Shown here in pieces: positions 33,198-42,071 of a stretch of DNA of 64,000 nucleotides. The stretch spans positions 186,001 through 250,000 of the forward strand of contig DILT01000008.1 in NCBI GenBank assembly GCA_002425185.1. The letters run 5' to 3'. Numbering within the stretch: the stretch's first letter is position 1; each line of letters begins with the position of its first letter. A program made the translations under genes and the position numbers. Origin of the DNA: Flammeovirgaceae bacterium UBA5585 (GTDB lineage Bacteria > Bacteroidota > Bacteroidia > Cytophagales > Cyclobacteriaceae). The notes beneath the pieces were generated by a model that had not been told where the DNA came from, searched no databases, and saw only the letters and a program-made list of their open reading frames with translations.

Positions 33198-33788
33198 TTA
33201 CCTTGAGTTAATTATCCAGTCCTCAATCACCTTAGGGTACCAGAAATACTCCAGTTGATGCACCTTGTCTGCAATGGCTTCTGGGGTATCCTCCGGCATC
33301 ACCGGACAAATGGCTTTGAATAAAATCCGGCCTTCATCGTAACGCTCATTCACTTCATGAATGGTGATACCGGTTTCGGTTTCACCGGCTGCTTTAACCG
33401 CCTCATGCACCTTCATGCCATACATGCCTTTGCCTCCAAACTTAGGCAACAAGGCAGGATGGATGTTGATGATTTTTCCCGGAAATGTGCGGATCAGATT
33501 TTCAGGAATCAGCCAAAGAAAACCGGCCAGCACAATATGGGTTACTTCTTTTTCCTTTAGCCAATGTACTACCTCATCCGTTTCACGAAATTGCTGACGA
33601 TTAAAAATCTTTGTTGGAACTCCATAGTTAGCTGCGCGCTGCAGGGCGTAAGCTTCAGGGTTGTTAGAAAGCAGTGCTGAAACCTTTATCGCTGAATGAT
33701 GCTGAAAGTGTTTGAAGATTTCTTCCGCATTGGTCCCGCTTCCGGATGCAAAAATCGCAAGTCGATTTATTGATGTGCCCTGAGCCAA
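33198..33788 (-). CDS. purN: Phosphoribosylglycinamide formyltransferase PurN
   Basis: PurN transfers a formyl group from 10-formyl-THF to GAR in purine synthesis. The 196-residue protein has the expected length and the motifs NRLAIFASGSGTNAEEI at the start (phosphate-binding loop), IINIHPALLPKFGGKGMYG (the N-x-HPSLLP-like active site: Asn, His) and VHEVNERYDEGRILFKA (the catalytic Asp region) near residue 145. Active-site Asn-His-Asp appear intact. It stands alone; the only nearby gene on the same strand upstream is the UbiA prenyltransferase. Confidence 0.93.
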   Translation of the reverse strand: MAQGTSINRLAIFASGSGTNAEEIFKHFQHHSAIKVSALLSNNPEAYALQRAANYGVPTKIFNRQQFRETDEVVHWLKEKEVTHIVLAGFLWLIPENLIRTFPGKIINIHPALLPKFGGKGMYGMKVHEAVKAAGETETGITIHEVNERYDEGRILFKAICPVMPEDTPEAIADKVHQLEYFWYPKVIEDWIINSR

Positions 33789-33841
33789 CTTACTTCTATT
33801 TAATTCCTATTTAAAAAATTATCCGTTTCAACATAGAGCCA

Positions 33842-34687
33842 TCAAACCAGCGCCATGCTTAAAATACCCAACAACATAATCACTTTGCAAAAGCTGCTTA
33901 ACCAGGAGAAATCGCGCTTCGTGTCGGCTTTTACCAGTTGCATCACCAGCCACGCCAGTGGTACAAACAGCATCATTAAAAAGTAAATGAGCGGAAGTTT
34001 AACATAAACCTGGTTGATAAAAAGTACTGCTGCAGCAAATACAGCAACCATTCCATAGATAAAACTTTTTGTTTTTCGGATTCCCCAAACAATGGGCAGG
34101 GTTTTGCATCCAAAGGTGTTGTCGCCTTTTAAATCTTCCATATCCTTAATCACTTCACGGATCAACGTCATGAAGAAAGCAAAAACCGCATAGATGATGA
34201 CCAACAGGTTGCTTTGATAGTATAATACATTAAGCACGGCAATGGAAGTTCCGGTAAGCAAAGCAACCGCCAGATTTCCTACAAAAGGTAATCGCTTAAG
34301 CAGGTTAGAATAGAACCACAACAGCGAAACAGAAAAAATATTAATGGCCACAATCCACCATGATAAAAATATACCCAAGGCTATGCCGGCCATAGAAAGA
34401 AGGCCATGCAATAAAATAGCAAACCTTCGGGGTACACTTCGGCCTACCACCACGCGGTTAGGATTATTGACCAGGTCAATTTTTACGTCATAATAGTCGT
34501 TGATCACATAGCCACCGGCAGCAATCAATGCTGAAGAAGCGGTAAGCATCAACAACCGCCAGTCGGTAAAGATGTGAGCTTTAAGCAGGAACCATGCAGT
34601 AAAATACTGGGCAAACACCAGTATCAGCAGGTTCCAGGTACGGGTAAGCCTGAATAGTGCAACAATAATTCTTTTGCTGAGGCGCAT
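33842..34687 (-). CDS. UbiA-family prenyltransferase
   Basis: An inner-membrane prenyltransferase of about 281 residues with eight or so membrane helices. The two Asp-rich motifs are present: NDYYDVKIDLVNNPNR (first, near residue 70) and DMEDLKGD (second, near 195). The pattern is close to proteins labelled geranylgeranylglycerol-phosphate geranylgeranyltransferase in Bacteroidota; menaquinone, heme or carotenoid prenylation are alternatives. I start at ATG 34687 (MRLSKRIIVALFRLTRTWN); the frame is open to 34756, but the extra 23 residues overlap the receptor's tail region and lack family features. Confidence 0.85.
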   Translation of the reverse strand: MRLSKRIIVALFRLTRTWNLLILVFAQYFTAWFLLKAHIFTDWRLLMLTASSALIAAGGYVINDYYDVKIDLVNNPNRVVVGRSVPRRFAILLHGLLSMAGIALGIFLSWWIVAINIFSVSLLWFYSNLLKRLPFVGNLAVALLTGTSIAVLNVLYYQSNLLVIIYAVFAFFMTLIREVIKDMEDLKGDNTFGCKTLPIVWGIRKTKSFIYGMVAVFAAAVLFINQVYVKLPLIYFLMMLFVPLAWLVMQLVKADTKRDFSWLSSFCKVIMLLGILSMALV

Positions 34688-34762
34688 GGCAAGGGGTTGG
34701 GCAAAAGTACAAACAAGCGTACTAAGTTCTTGCCCAACCCCGGGGTTAAATTCCAACTGAAA

Positions 34763-37210
34763 TTAAAGCCTTATGCTAAGCATTACCATAAAATTTCGAC
34801 CTGCCTGCGGATAGTAAAAGTTCTCCCGATAGACATCTCCCCCTCCAAGGTACCCATACGTATAGCCATTTGATTCATATGCTACATTTAACACATTGTT
34901 GAACAGCACGCTAAGCCCAACTTCTTTTATGTGCCTGGGCTTTATCGTATAGGTTAGCCGTAAATCATTAGTAAGGTAAGCGTCAAGCTGGCGGTTTGTG
35001 TTCGAAGTGTTGTCCATAAACTGTGCACCCACATACTTGGTGAGCAACGCTACTTCAACAGCTGAAACCGGTGCGTAACGAAGTACAGAACCTGCAATCA
35101 GGTTGGGAGAAAAAGCAATATCCGAATTTTTGTAGGTATTCACCACAACATTGAATTCATCAAAATTCAATCCGTAATCATACAATACTTCATTAAACTC
35201 TCTGATCTTATTCCGGCTAAGCGTCAGATTAGCATTCCAGGTTAGCTTTTCGGTTAGCCTGAGCATACCATCCACTTCAACACCTACCCGATAACTTTTA
35301 TCAACATTGGTACGGATGGGTGCGCCTACATCATTCAAGGCACCGGTAAGTACCAGTTGGTTTTTATAATTCATCCAATATACGTTTATGTTAAAGGCCT
35401 GCCGCTCAGAATTTTTTCTGAATCCAATCTCCAGGTTTCCCAGCGTTTCATGTTTGGGCGAAAGGTTTTCCGGGTTGTCGATGAAATCTTTTCGCACCGG
35501 CTCACGGTTGGCTATGGCATACGAGGCATAAAGCTGCTGCCTGTTTTTCAGATCTACCACCAGGCCTGCTTTCGGATTGAAGAAATTATACTGAACATCA
35601 ACATCGAAATTGTTCTGGCGATTGTCATTTCCTGCGGTGGTATACCCAATGCCGCGGTATTGTAAATCTAAAAATGCATTAAGCATGGATGTTACCTGAT
35701 AATTATTTTTCAGGTACACAGTAAAATCCTGCTTTTCCGCATCACTGAAATAGTAGCGATAATCTTTCGGAACGGCCGTTACTTGCGACCAGATGATTTC
35801 TCCAAAGTGTCGGCCATCATAACGGTTCCATGCACCGCCAAACAGACTGCTCCATTTATCTTTCTCATACGCCAGGGAAAAAGTGAGTCCGTAAAAATCA
35901 TTGTCGAGCCAACGCCTGCGAATAATGTCGCTTCGGGTAATGATGGAATCGCCTATTACTACAGGATTTAGTCCGTAATTACTAAACCGATCGTTATATC
36001 GATATTCTTCATAAAAACCCCTGCCATAGGTATAATGAAGCGAAACGTTTCCGGTAAGAAAATCGGTAAACCGATGGGATGCGTGCAGTTGATAATGATC
36101 CTGGGCATAATCATCTACCTGGTTATCGTAGGTATAAATATTAAATGTGCGACTATTCGAGTTGAGCAAGTGCTGCGTTTGTTCAGCATTCCAACCTTCG
36201 TTGGAGGCCGTAACCAACATAGCTTCTGTATCATTGTTCAAGCGTGATTCAGGTACACCATACCAGCTTTGATAGGTCACTTCTTTACCTCCAAAAACAA
36301 TAGCTTTCAATACTGTTTTTTGTGAGTAATACCCGGCCGAAAAATAATATGACGATAAATCAGAGGATGCGCGATCAATAAAACCATCAGAGGAAATTTT
36401 TGAAACCCGCCCATCAACAGCCCAGCGATCGCGGATTAATCCGGTACCAAAACCAAGCGTATTGCGCCAGGTGTTAAATGAACCAAAGGAATTGATATAC
36501 TCTGCGTATGGATCCTGATTCAACGTATTGGTCTGTAAATTAATGCTGGCACCAAATGCCCCCGGGCCATTTGTGGAAGTACCCACACCACGTTGAATTT
36601 GCACACTTTGGGTGGATGAAGCAATGTCGGGGATATCCACCCAAAATACACCTTGCGATTCGCTGTCGTTGTACGGTATACCGTTTAACGTAACATTTAT
36701 TCGGGTGGCATCGCTTCCGCGGATGGTGATACCGGTATACCCTATGCCGTTACCGGCATCCGATGTGCTGACTACAGACGGAGACCAGTTTAAAATGATA
36801 GGTAAATCCTGCCCGAAATTTTGCTTGCGCAAAGTTGGTTTGTCGATAGTAGAAAATGTTGTGGGTGTTTTATCGCCAGCGCGGGTTGCCATAACCATCA
36901 CTTCATCGGTAAAAGTTACAGCCTCTTCCATTGAAAAAGTGTTTTCTATACCGCCTTCCAAAATAACTCGCAGGGTTTTATATCCCACAAACCGAATCTC
37001 TGCGTCATAATCCCTGGTGTCTAAACCTTCAAACTGAAAAACACCTTCGGCATTTGTTACGGTTGTTTTACCGTCTTTCAGAAGCGAAACAGTGGCACCA
37101 GCCAAAGGCTGTTGGGTACCCAGGTCGCGCACAACACCACGCGCCTGGCCAAACGCCAGCGCACATCCCGACAGTAAAAGCATTACTGTCCACACTAATT
37201 TGTTAAACAT
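34763..37210 (-). CDS. TonB-dependent receptor under TPP riboswitch control (likely thiamine or precursor uptake)
   Basis: An 815-residue outer-membrane receptor: signal peptide (ending ALAFGQA), carboxypeptidase-like domain (about 22-100), plug (about 115-235, with ITIRGSDATRINVTLNGIPYNDSESQG), and a 22-strand-type barrel ending in NFMVMLSIRL. The 5' leader carries a TPP riboswitch, which predicts repression by thiamine pyrophosphate and thus import of thiamine or a related compound. Transport specificity is inferred from the riboswitch, not the barrel. It is followed after 75 bp by the UbiA gene, probably not in the same pathway. TPP-controlled outer-membrane receptors have been predicted before in Bacteroidota. 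Confidence 0.92.
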   Translation of the reverse strand: MFNKLVWTVMLLLSGCALAFGQARGVVRDLGTQQPLAGATVSLLKDGKTTVTNAEGVFQFEGLDTRDYDAEIRFVGYKTLRVILEGGIENTFSMEEAVTFTDEVMVMATRAGDKTPTTFSTIDKPTLRKQNFGQDLPIILNWSPSVVSTSDAGNGIGYTGITIRGSDATRINVTLNGIPYNDSESQGVFWVDIPDIASSTQSVQIQRGVGTSTNGPGAFGASINLQTNTLNQDPYAEYINSFGSFNTWRNTLGFGTGLIRDRWAVDGRVSKISSDGFIDRASSDLSSYYFSAGYYSQKTVLKAIVFGGKEVTYQSWYGVPESRLNNDTEAMLVTASNEGWNAEQTQHLLNSNSRTFNIYTYDNQVDDYAQDHYQLHASHRFTDFLTGNVSLHYTYGRGFYEEYRYNDRFSNYGLNPVVIGDSIITRSDIIRRRWLDNDFYGLTFSLAYEKDKWSSLFGGAWNRYDGRHFGEIIWSQVTAVPKDYRYYFSDAEKQDFTVYLKNNYQVTSMLNAFLDLQYRGIGYTTAGNDNRQNNFDVDVQYNFFNPKAGLVVDLKNRQQLYASYAIANREPVRKDFIDNPENLSPKHETLGNLEIGFRKNSERQAFNINVYWMNYKNQLVLTGALNDVGAPIRTNVDKSYRVGVEVDGMLRLTEKLTWNANLTLSRNKIREFNEVLYDYGLNFDEFNVVVNTYKNSDIAFSPNLIAGSVLRYAPVSAVEVALLTKYVGAQFMDNTSNTNRQLDAYLTNDLRLTYTIKPRHIKEVGLSVLFNNVLNVAYESNGYTYGYLGGGDVYRENFYYPQAGRNFMVMLSIRL

Positions 37211-37264
37211 CTTTTGTTTTGTTAAACCCGCACGTACAGAGGGGACTGTACCATGCTTACAAGT

Positions 37265-37352
37265 TTATCTGCCATCCCTTCGGCCGCATTACCGGCATCA
37301 GGTTCTATGGGTATAATCTCAGCCCGTTATTATGAGGCACCCCTTATTGGGC
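37265..37352 (-). promoter_or_regulatory. TPP (THI-box) riboswitch
   Basis: On the minus strand, ~55-140 bases upstream of the receptor ATG, the conserved THI-box blocks occur in order: GGGGTGCC (rc of 37336-37343), CTGAGATTATACCC (rc of 37309-37322), GAACCTGAT (rc of 37297-37305) and GAAGGGATGGC (rc of 37271-37281). The order, spacing and sequence match the TPP-sensing aptamer closely. The variable P3 arm is short. In Bacteroidota it usually hides the ribosome site when TPP is bound, lowering expression. Confidence 0.95.
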
Positions 37353-37428
37353 GTAAAGGTAGTAAGAAAGAAGTTAGAAGAAAGTCTTTAGGAATTAGAA
37401 TTCTGAATTTCCGCTTGATGTCCTAATC

Positions 37429-37496
37429 AAAACCTCACCCCGTCCTCGTGCCTCGGACACCCCTCTCCTGTAGGAGAGGGGAAGGGGTGAGGTTTT
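37429..37496. repeat. Large imperfect palindrome, REP-like
   Basis: AAAACCTCACCCC (37429-37441) matches GGGGTGAGGTTTT (37484-37496), and inside it CCCTCTCCTG / TAGGAGAGGG forms a second stem. The words CCTCACCCC and CTCTCC...GGAGAGG make up a palindromic repeat I know from many unrelated bacterial genomes. The remainder of the gap (37353-37621) holds only AT-rich words such as ATTCTACATTCTAAATTC near 37590-37615, next to the BCCP start. Confidence 0.8.
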
Positions 37497-37621
37497 AATG
37501 TTGGTGATGCTTTATAGTTTAGGAGGTTAAGCAGATACTCATATATAGAATAGTATACCGACTCCTTCAAAATTCTAACTTCTACATTCAATATTCTACA
37601 TTCTAAATTCTAAATTTGAAC

Positions 37622-38116
37622 ATGTTCAAGGCTACTGTAAACAACAAGCTATTCGACATCCAATCAGATGGAGATAGCATCACGATAAATGGTGAACCAT
37701 TAAATTGGGATGTTTTACACGTTCAGGAGGGTTACTTCCACATTATTTACAATCACAAAAGTTACCGGGCAGAAGTTGTAAAAACCGATGCAGCAACAAA
37801 AACTTTTACCTGGAAAATCAACGGACGACTTTATACCGTAAACCTGAAAGACAAATTTGATATGTTGCTGGAGAAGTTAGGCATGAACCATGCTGCTGGC
37901 AATAAAGTGAACTCTGTAAAAGCCCCTATGCCGGGACTGATCATCGATTTGAAAGTAAAAGAAGGCGACACGGTAAATCAGGGCGATCCACTACTCATAC
38001 TGGAGGCCATGAAAATGGAAAACATTCTAAAATCTCCGGGTGATGGTGTGGTCAAAACGATCAAAATCAAAAAAGGAGATAGTGTAGAAAAAGGTCATGT
38101 ATTGATCGAATTTTAA
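37622..38116 (+). CDS. Biotin carboxyl carrier-like protein
   Basis: A 164-residue protein with an N-terminal part (FKATVNNKLFDIQSDGDS) and a C-terminal biotinyl domain (about 95-164). The biotinylation motif EAMKMEN is intact. APMPGLIIDLKVKEGDTVNQGD is the usual first half of the hammerhead fold. The layout matches the BCCP subunit of acyl-CoA carboxylases (propionyl-CoA or acetyl-CoA type) in Bacteroidota, usually next to a biotin carboxylase and a carboxyltransferase; neither is nearby here, so its partners are encoded elsewhere. The ATG at 37622 is used; TTG 37616 would add two residues. Confidence 0.87.
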   Translation: MFKATVNNKLFDIQSDGDSITINGEPLNWDVLHVQEGYFHIIYNHKSYRAEVVKTDAATKTFTWKINGRLYTVNLKDKFDMLLEKLGMNHAAGNKVNSVKAPMPGLIIDLKVKEGDTVNQGDPLLILEAMKMENILKSPGDGVVKTIKIKKGDSVEKGHVLIEF

Positions 38117-38224
38117 AGGGCTAAACCAGACTATTCTGCACTTCTTTAGCTCAACCTCCCGTAGTCGATTATTATAACTTATTGCCCAATCGCCTTATAT
38201 TTACGGGATTTTTACACCCAATTC

Positions 38225-38932
38225 ATGAAATACAAACGCATTTTGCTCAAACTCAGCGGTGAAGCCCTGCAGGGGTCAAATAAAAACGTAAACATCGACC
38301 CAGCCGTGCTTGAACAATATTCAGAAGAAATAAAAGCATTGAAAGCAGCCGGTGTGGAACTGGCCATCGTTATTGGCGGAGGAAATATTTTCAGGGGTGG
38401 GCAGGCAGAAGCCCTTGGTATCGACCGTGTTCAGGGTGATTATATGGGTATGCTGGCCACAGTAATCAATGCCATGGCCTTGCAAAGTGCATTGGAACGC
38501 CACGGCCTCTATACCCGGCTTATGTCCGGCATGAAAATGGAACAGGTATGCGAACCGTTTATCAGACGCAGAGCCATCCGCCACCTGGAAAAAGGGCGGA
38601 TTGTTATTTTTGGAGCCGGTATTGGTAACCCGTATTTTACCACCGACTCAACCGCTAGTTTGCGTGCCATTGAAGTGCAGGCGGATGTTGTGTTGAAAGG
38701 AACCCGTGTTGATGGTGTTTATAATAAAGATCCTGAAAAGTTTAAAGACGCAGTGCGCTACAATGAGTTATCCTTTCAGGAAGCCTACGAAAAAAATCTG
38801 AACATTATGGACATGACAGCCTTTACGCTATGCATGGAAAATAAACTGCCCATTATTGTTTTTGATATGAACAAAAAAGGGAATCTGTTAAAAGTGGCGC
38901 AAGGCGAAGAAGCCGGAACGCTGATTAGCTAA
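38225..38932 (+). CDS. pyrH: UMP kinase
   Basis: PyrH converts UMP to UDP. The 235-residue protein shows the amino-acid-kinase fold marks: KYKRILLKLSGEALQG at the start, AIVIGGGNIFRGG (phosphate loop), GAGIGNPYFTTDSTA and LKGTRVDGVYNKDP. Length is as expected. It is followed 48 bp later by frr, the common pyrH-frr order; tsf is not here. The bacterial enzyme is a hexamer activated by GTP and inhibited by UTP. Upstream are 108 bp with nothing I can name. Confidence 0.97.
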   Translation: MKYKRILLKLSGEALQGSNKNVNIDPAVLEQYSEEIKALKAAGVELAIVIGGGNIFRGGQAEALGIDRVQGDYMGMLATVINAMALQSALERHGLYTRLMSGMKMEQVCEPFIRRRAIRHLEKGRIVIFGAGIGNPYFTTDSTASLRAIEVQADVVLKGTRVDGVYNKDPEKFKDAVRYNELSFQEAYEKNLNIMDMTAFTLCMENKLPIIVFDMNKKGNLLKVAQGEEAGTLIS

Positions 38933-38980
38933 ACCTTATAAATTTGCAAGCGATAAGGATGGGTACTAAAATGTAACGTT

Positions 38981-39535
38981 ATGGAAGAAATTGAATTATA
39001 CCTCGAAGACGCGAAGGAAAGCATGAACAAGGCACTCAATCATGTGGGTCATGAACTAACGAAGATAAGAGCCGGTAAAGCTAACCCCTCTATGTTGGAT
39101 GGTATACAGGTTTCGTATTACGGAAACATGACTCCGCTTAACCAGGTTTCATCCTTAACAACACCTGATGCACGTACCATTTTTATTAAGCCTTGGGAGA
39201 AAAATATTATTCAGGAAATTGAAAAAGCCATTCGCGATGCCAACCTGGGGTTGAATCCGCAAAATGATGGGCAACAGGTGATTGTAAACATACCCATGCT
39301 TACGGAAGAAAGACGCAAACAACTGGTTAAGCAAGTAGGACAGGAATGTGAGCACGGCCGCGTGAGTGTCCGGAACATCCGGAAGGATACCAACGAACAC
39401 CTGAAAAAAATAAAAGGTGCTTCAGAAGATGATATTAAGGACGCTGAGGCAACGGTTCAAAAACTAACAGACGAATTCATCAGTAAGATTGATGCTCTGC
39501 TGAAAAAGAAAGAAGCCGAAATTATGACCGTATAG
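38981..39535 (+). CDS. frr: Ribosome recycling factor
   Basis: Frr splits the post-termination ribosome together with EF-G. The 184-residue protein has the family signature RAGKANPSMLDGIQVSYYGN (near residue 32), NIPMLTEERRKQLVKQ and VRNIRKDTNEHLKK in the long coiled-coil domain. It follows pyrH and ends just before a strong terminator at 39555, so the two genes likely share a transcript. Confidence 0.97.
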   Translation: MEEIELYLEDAKESMNKALNHVGHELTKIRAGKANPSMLDGIQVSYYGNMTPLNQVSSLTTPDARTIFIKPWEKNIIQEIEKAIRDANLGLNPQNDGQQVIVNIPMLTEERRKQLVKQVGQECEHGRVSVRNIRKDTNEHLKKIKGASEDDIKDAEATVQKLTDEFISKIDALLKKKEAEIMTV

Positions 39536-39554
39536 TGATTTACAAACGCCTGCT

Positions 39555-39584
39555 AAAAAAGTCGGGTTAAGCCCGACTTTTTTG
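39555..39584 (+). terminator. Rho-independent terminator after frr
   Basis: GTCGGG (39561-39566) and CCCGAC (39572-39577) form a stem, flanked by A6 before and T6 after, 20 bp after the frr stop. This is a textbook intrinsic terminator, and its A-run makes it possibly active in reverse too. Confidence 0.93.
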
Positions 39585-39669
39585 TTTTCAGAATTACTAC
39601 CTTCGGTGCGATCAACATTTCTTCCTTATGGAAAATCAAAGCTTTGGTCAACGGGCAAAACAAACTACC

Positions 39670-40047
39670 ATGAAATTCATAAAACGCTTTCTTCTTCTAC
39701 TGCTGATACTTGGCATCGGTACACTGGCCTTTTTGTATTGGGGTGTTTACGAACGTGGGGTGTGGGCCGGAAAGGTGCTTAGTGTTTCCGAAAAGGGAAT
39801 GCTCTTTAAAACCCATGAAGGAAAGATATCCATGGAGTCGTTTGGTGCCCTGAAAGGCACAAGCCCCATAGCAGAAACCCGCGATTTTTCGGTTGAAAAA
39901 AATGAAACCGAAGTGATAAAAGCACTTGAAGAAGTGGCCCTGAAAGGCGAACGCGTTAATCTTCACTTTATTAAGCGGTATGCCACCTTTCCCTGGCGTG
40001 GCGACACAAAATATTTTGTTGTGCGGGTAGAGCAGGCGAATGAATAA
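39670..40047 (+). CDS. Single-helix membrane protein of unknown function (often mislabelled 6-phosphogluconate dehydrogenase)
   Basis: A 125-residue protein with an N-terminal membrane helix (about 7-24) and a small outer domain: GVWAGKVLSVSEKGMLFKTHEGKI, WEFSV-like RDFSVEKN, then VNLHFIKRYATFPWRGDTKYFVV. I recall the same GxRAGxLxKxSxKGxxFKTxEGxL...PWRGDTKYFV pattern in Bacteroidota proteins labelled 6-phosphogluconate dehydrogenase, which is clearly wrong at this size and with no NADP site. The ATG at 39670 starts right at the helix; 39628 would add 14 residues. Function unknown. Confidence 0.7.
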   Translation: MKFIKRFLLLLLILGIGTLAFLYWGVYERGVWAGKVLSVSEKGMLFKTHEGKISMESFGALKGTSPIAETRDFSVEKNETEVIKALEEVALKGERVNLHFIKRYATFPWRGDTKYFVVRVEQANE

Positions 40048-40083
40048 AGCTAACCGGGAAAACCCTTCACTTAAAAGTTTAGA

Positions 40084-41130
40084 ATGGAAAAAGTAATTGT
40101 TTACGGCTCGTACGGCTACACCGGCAAGCTGATTGTTGAAGAATGTAAAACAAAAAATCTTTCTGTCATTCTCTCAGGGCGTAATGAAGAAGCACTTAAA
40201 AAACAAAGTGAACAAAGCGGATACCCTTATACAACCGTTGATATTGATGACCACACCGGACTTGTAAACTTATTGAACGAAGGCAAGGTTGTTATTCACT
40301 GTGGCGGGCCCTTTCGGCATACGGCAAAAAAGATGGCCGATGCCTGCCTCGAAACACAAACACACTACACCGACATTACCGGAGAATATGAGGTATTTGA
40401 GTTATTGGCCGGTTATGATGAAAAAGGAAAGCAAGCCGGTATTACCATTTTACCGGGAACTGGCTTTGATGTGGTTCCTTCCGATTGCCTGGCGTTACAT
40501 TTGAAAAATAAATTGCCCAATGCCACACATCTTCAACTTGCATTTACGATGTCGAAAGGCGGTTTATCAAGAGGCACAAAAAAAAGCATGACCGAAGGGC
40601 TGGGGTACGGAGGCAAAATCCGAAAGAACGGAAGGCTTACGTCACTCGCATTGGGTGATAAAACACTTGAAATTGATTTTGGCGCATTTAAAACACCCAC
40701 ACTCTGTATTCCCTGGGGTGATATTTCAACCGCATGGCGCAGCACGGGTATTCCGAACATTGAAGTGTACACGGGCGCTACACCGGGCATGATAAAAAAC
40801 GCCAGGCGAAGTCGTTACCTGAACTGGCTGTTGCGCATGAAGTGGGTGAAACGCATGATGTTAAAACAAATTGACAAAAAGCCCGGGGGGCCTTCGGAAG
40901 AAAAACTGCTTACCGGAAAAAGCTATTTGTGGGGCAAAGTTTGGAATGAACATGGTGAGCAGGCCGAAGCCCGGCTTGAAACCGTAAGCGGTTATTTACT
41001 TACGGCAAAAACAAGCGTGCGTATTGCAGAAAAAATCCTGAACAGAAATTTTATACCGGGCTATCAAACACCAGCCATGGCGTATAGTGAAGATTTAATT
41101 ATGGAGATTGACGGATCGAAACGGTGGTAA
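40084..41130 (+). CDS. Saccharopine dehydrogenase-like / trans-acting enoyl reductase-type oxidoreductase
   Basis: A 348-residue protein with an NAD(P)-binding Rossmann start: KVIVYGSYGYTGKLI (Gly-x-Tyr-Gly-x-x-Gly type) followed by SGRNEEALKK, then VVIHCGGPFRHTAKKMADAC and THYTDITGEYEVFE. This is the layout of the saccharopine dehydrogenase NADP-binding family (including trans-acting enoyl reductases), not true lysine-pathway enzymes. TILPGTGFDVVPSDCLALHL is the family's central motif. Substrate unknown. It follows the small membrane protein by 36 bp, possibly in one unit. Confidence 0.83.
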   Translation: MEKVIVYGSYGYTGKLIVEECKTKNLSVILSGRNEEALKKQSEQSGYPYTTVDIDDHTGLVNLLNEGKVVIHCGGPFRHTAKKMADACLETQTHYTDITGEYEVFELLAGYDEKGKQAGITILPGTGFDVVPSDCLALHLKNKLPNATHLQLAFTMSKGGLSRGTKKSMTEGLGYGGKIRKNGRLTSLALGDKTLEIDFGAFKTPTLCIPWGDISTAWRSTGIPNIEVYTGATPGMIKNARRSRYLNWLLRMKWVKRMMLKQIDKKPGGPSEEKLLTGKSYLWGKVWNEHGEQAEARLETVSGYLLTAKTSVRIAEKILNRNFIPGYQTPAMAYSEDLIMEIDGSKRW

Positions 41131-41165
41131 TCATTTCTTTTTATCTGTATTGACTGAGACCTGTA

Positions 41166-41963
41166 TTAATTTCCTTCCTTAAACTTTATGGCCACCATAT
41201 TCGGCCAAAGCTTTCCGGTAATTAAAATCATTTTACTTTTTGGCTCGTAGGCAATACCGTTCAGCACATCGGCATTGGGGTTGCCCGGGTACACGGCTTC
41301 GGCCACTTTGGTTAGGTCAAGCCGGCCCAATACTTTGCCCGTAACCGGATCGATGCGTACAATGTAATTGGTTTGCCAAAGGTTGGCATACACATAGCCT
41401 TCAATGTACTCCAGTTCATTCAGGTTTTTTACCGGTTTATCATTTTCTGTAACCGCCACTGTTCTTACCGGCTTCAGCGACAGGGTATCCAGAAAATAAA
41501 GTTTGTCGCTGCCATCGCTCATTATCAGGTTTACATGGTCGTGGGTAATGCCCCACCCTTCGCTGTCGTAGGTAAATTCGCCAAGCTTTTCATACGTTCT
41601 AAAATCATAAATAAAACCCTTCATGTTCTTCCAGGTAAGCTGATATACTTTGTTGTTCAATACGGTTACCCCTTCACCAAAATATTCCTTATCGAGAATA
41701 ACTTTCTTGTTTTGCTTACCGGTAGCAATATCCACTTCGGCTATCCACGATGTTCCGTACTGGCCGGTGCTTTCAATCAGCTTGCCTTCGGCTACCACCA
41801 ACCCTTGTGTAAAAGCTTCCGTATCGTGCGGAAAGATTTTAAAAATCAGGTAAGGTATAGTAGCGTCTGCTTCGGCTTTCGTATCCCTTTTTGAGGAGCA
41901 AGCGAACAACAGCAGGAAAGCCGAAACAACAAAAGGTGTTTTTGCCCAATTCCACTTAGCCAT
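41166..41963 (-). CDS. Glutamine cyclotransferase-like lipoprotein
   Basis: A 265-residue protein with a lipoprotein signal (LLLFACSSK, Cys near residue 22) from the ATG at 41963. The mature part is the PF05096 beta-propeller: KIFPHDTEAFTQGLVVAEGKLIES, then GEGVTVLNNKVYQLTWKNM, GWGITHDHVNLIMSDGSDKL and NELEYIEGYVYANLW, YPGNPNADVLNGIAYEP. Glutaminyl-peptide cyclotransferases turn N-terminal Gln into pyroglutamate; plant/bacterial enzymes share this fold. A longer frame from 42008 adds an unlikely leader. Surface-exposed or periplasmic. Confidence 0.88.
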   Translation of the reverse strand: MAKWNWAKTPFVVSAFLLLFACSSKRDTKAEADATIPYLIFKIFPHDTEAFTQGLVVAEGKLIESTGQYGTSWIAEVDIATGKQNKKVILDKEYFGEGVTVLNNKVYQLTWKNMKGFIYDFRTYEKLGEFTYDSEGWGITHDHVNLIMSDGSDKLYFLDTLSLKPVRTVAVTENDKPVKNLNELEYIEGYVYANLWQTNYIVRIDPVTGKVLGRLDLTKVAEAVYPGNPNADVLNGIAYEPKSKMILITGKLWPNMVAIKFKEGN

Positions 41964-42071
41964 GATTACCGAAAATATCTTTAATAGGATTGGAGTCTTA
42001 ATTATCATAGTTTAACTTTAAACATCAATGTAAATGGTAGTTATTTTATCACATTCCAAAACCCTCAAGAT

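Noticed and set aside
41373..41894. 173-residue plus-strand frame
   Set aside because: Shadow of the glutamine cyclotransferase gene on the minus strand; no recognisable domain or start context.
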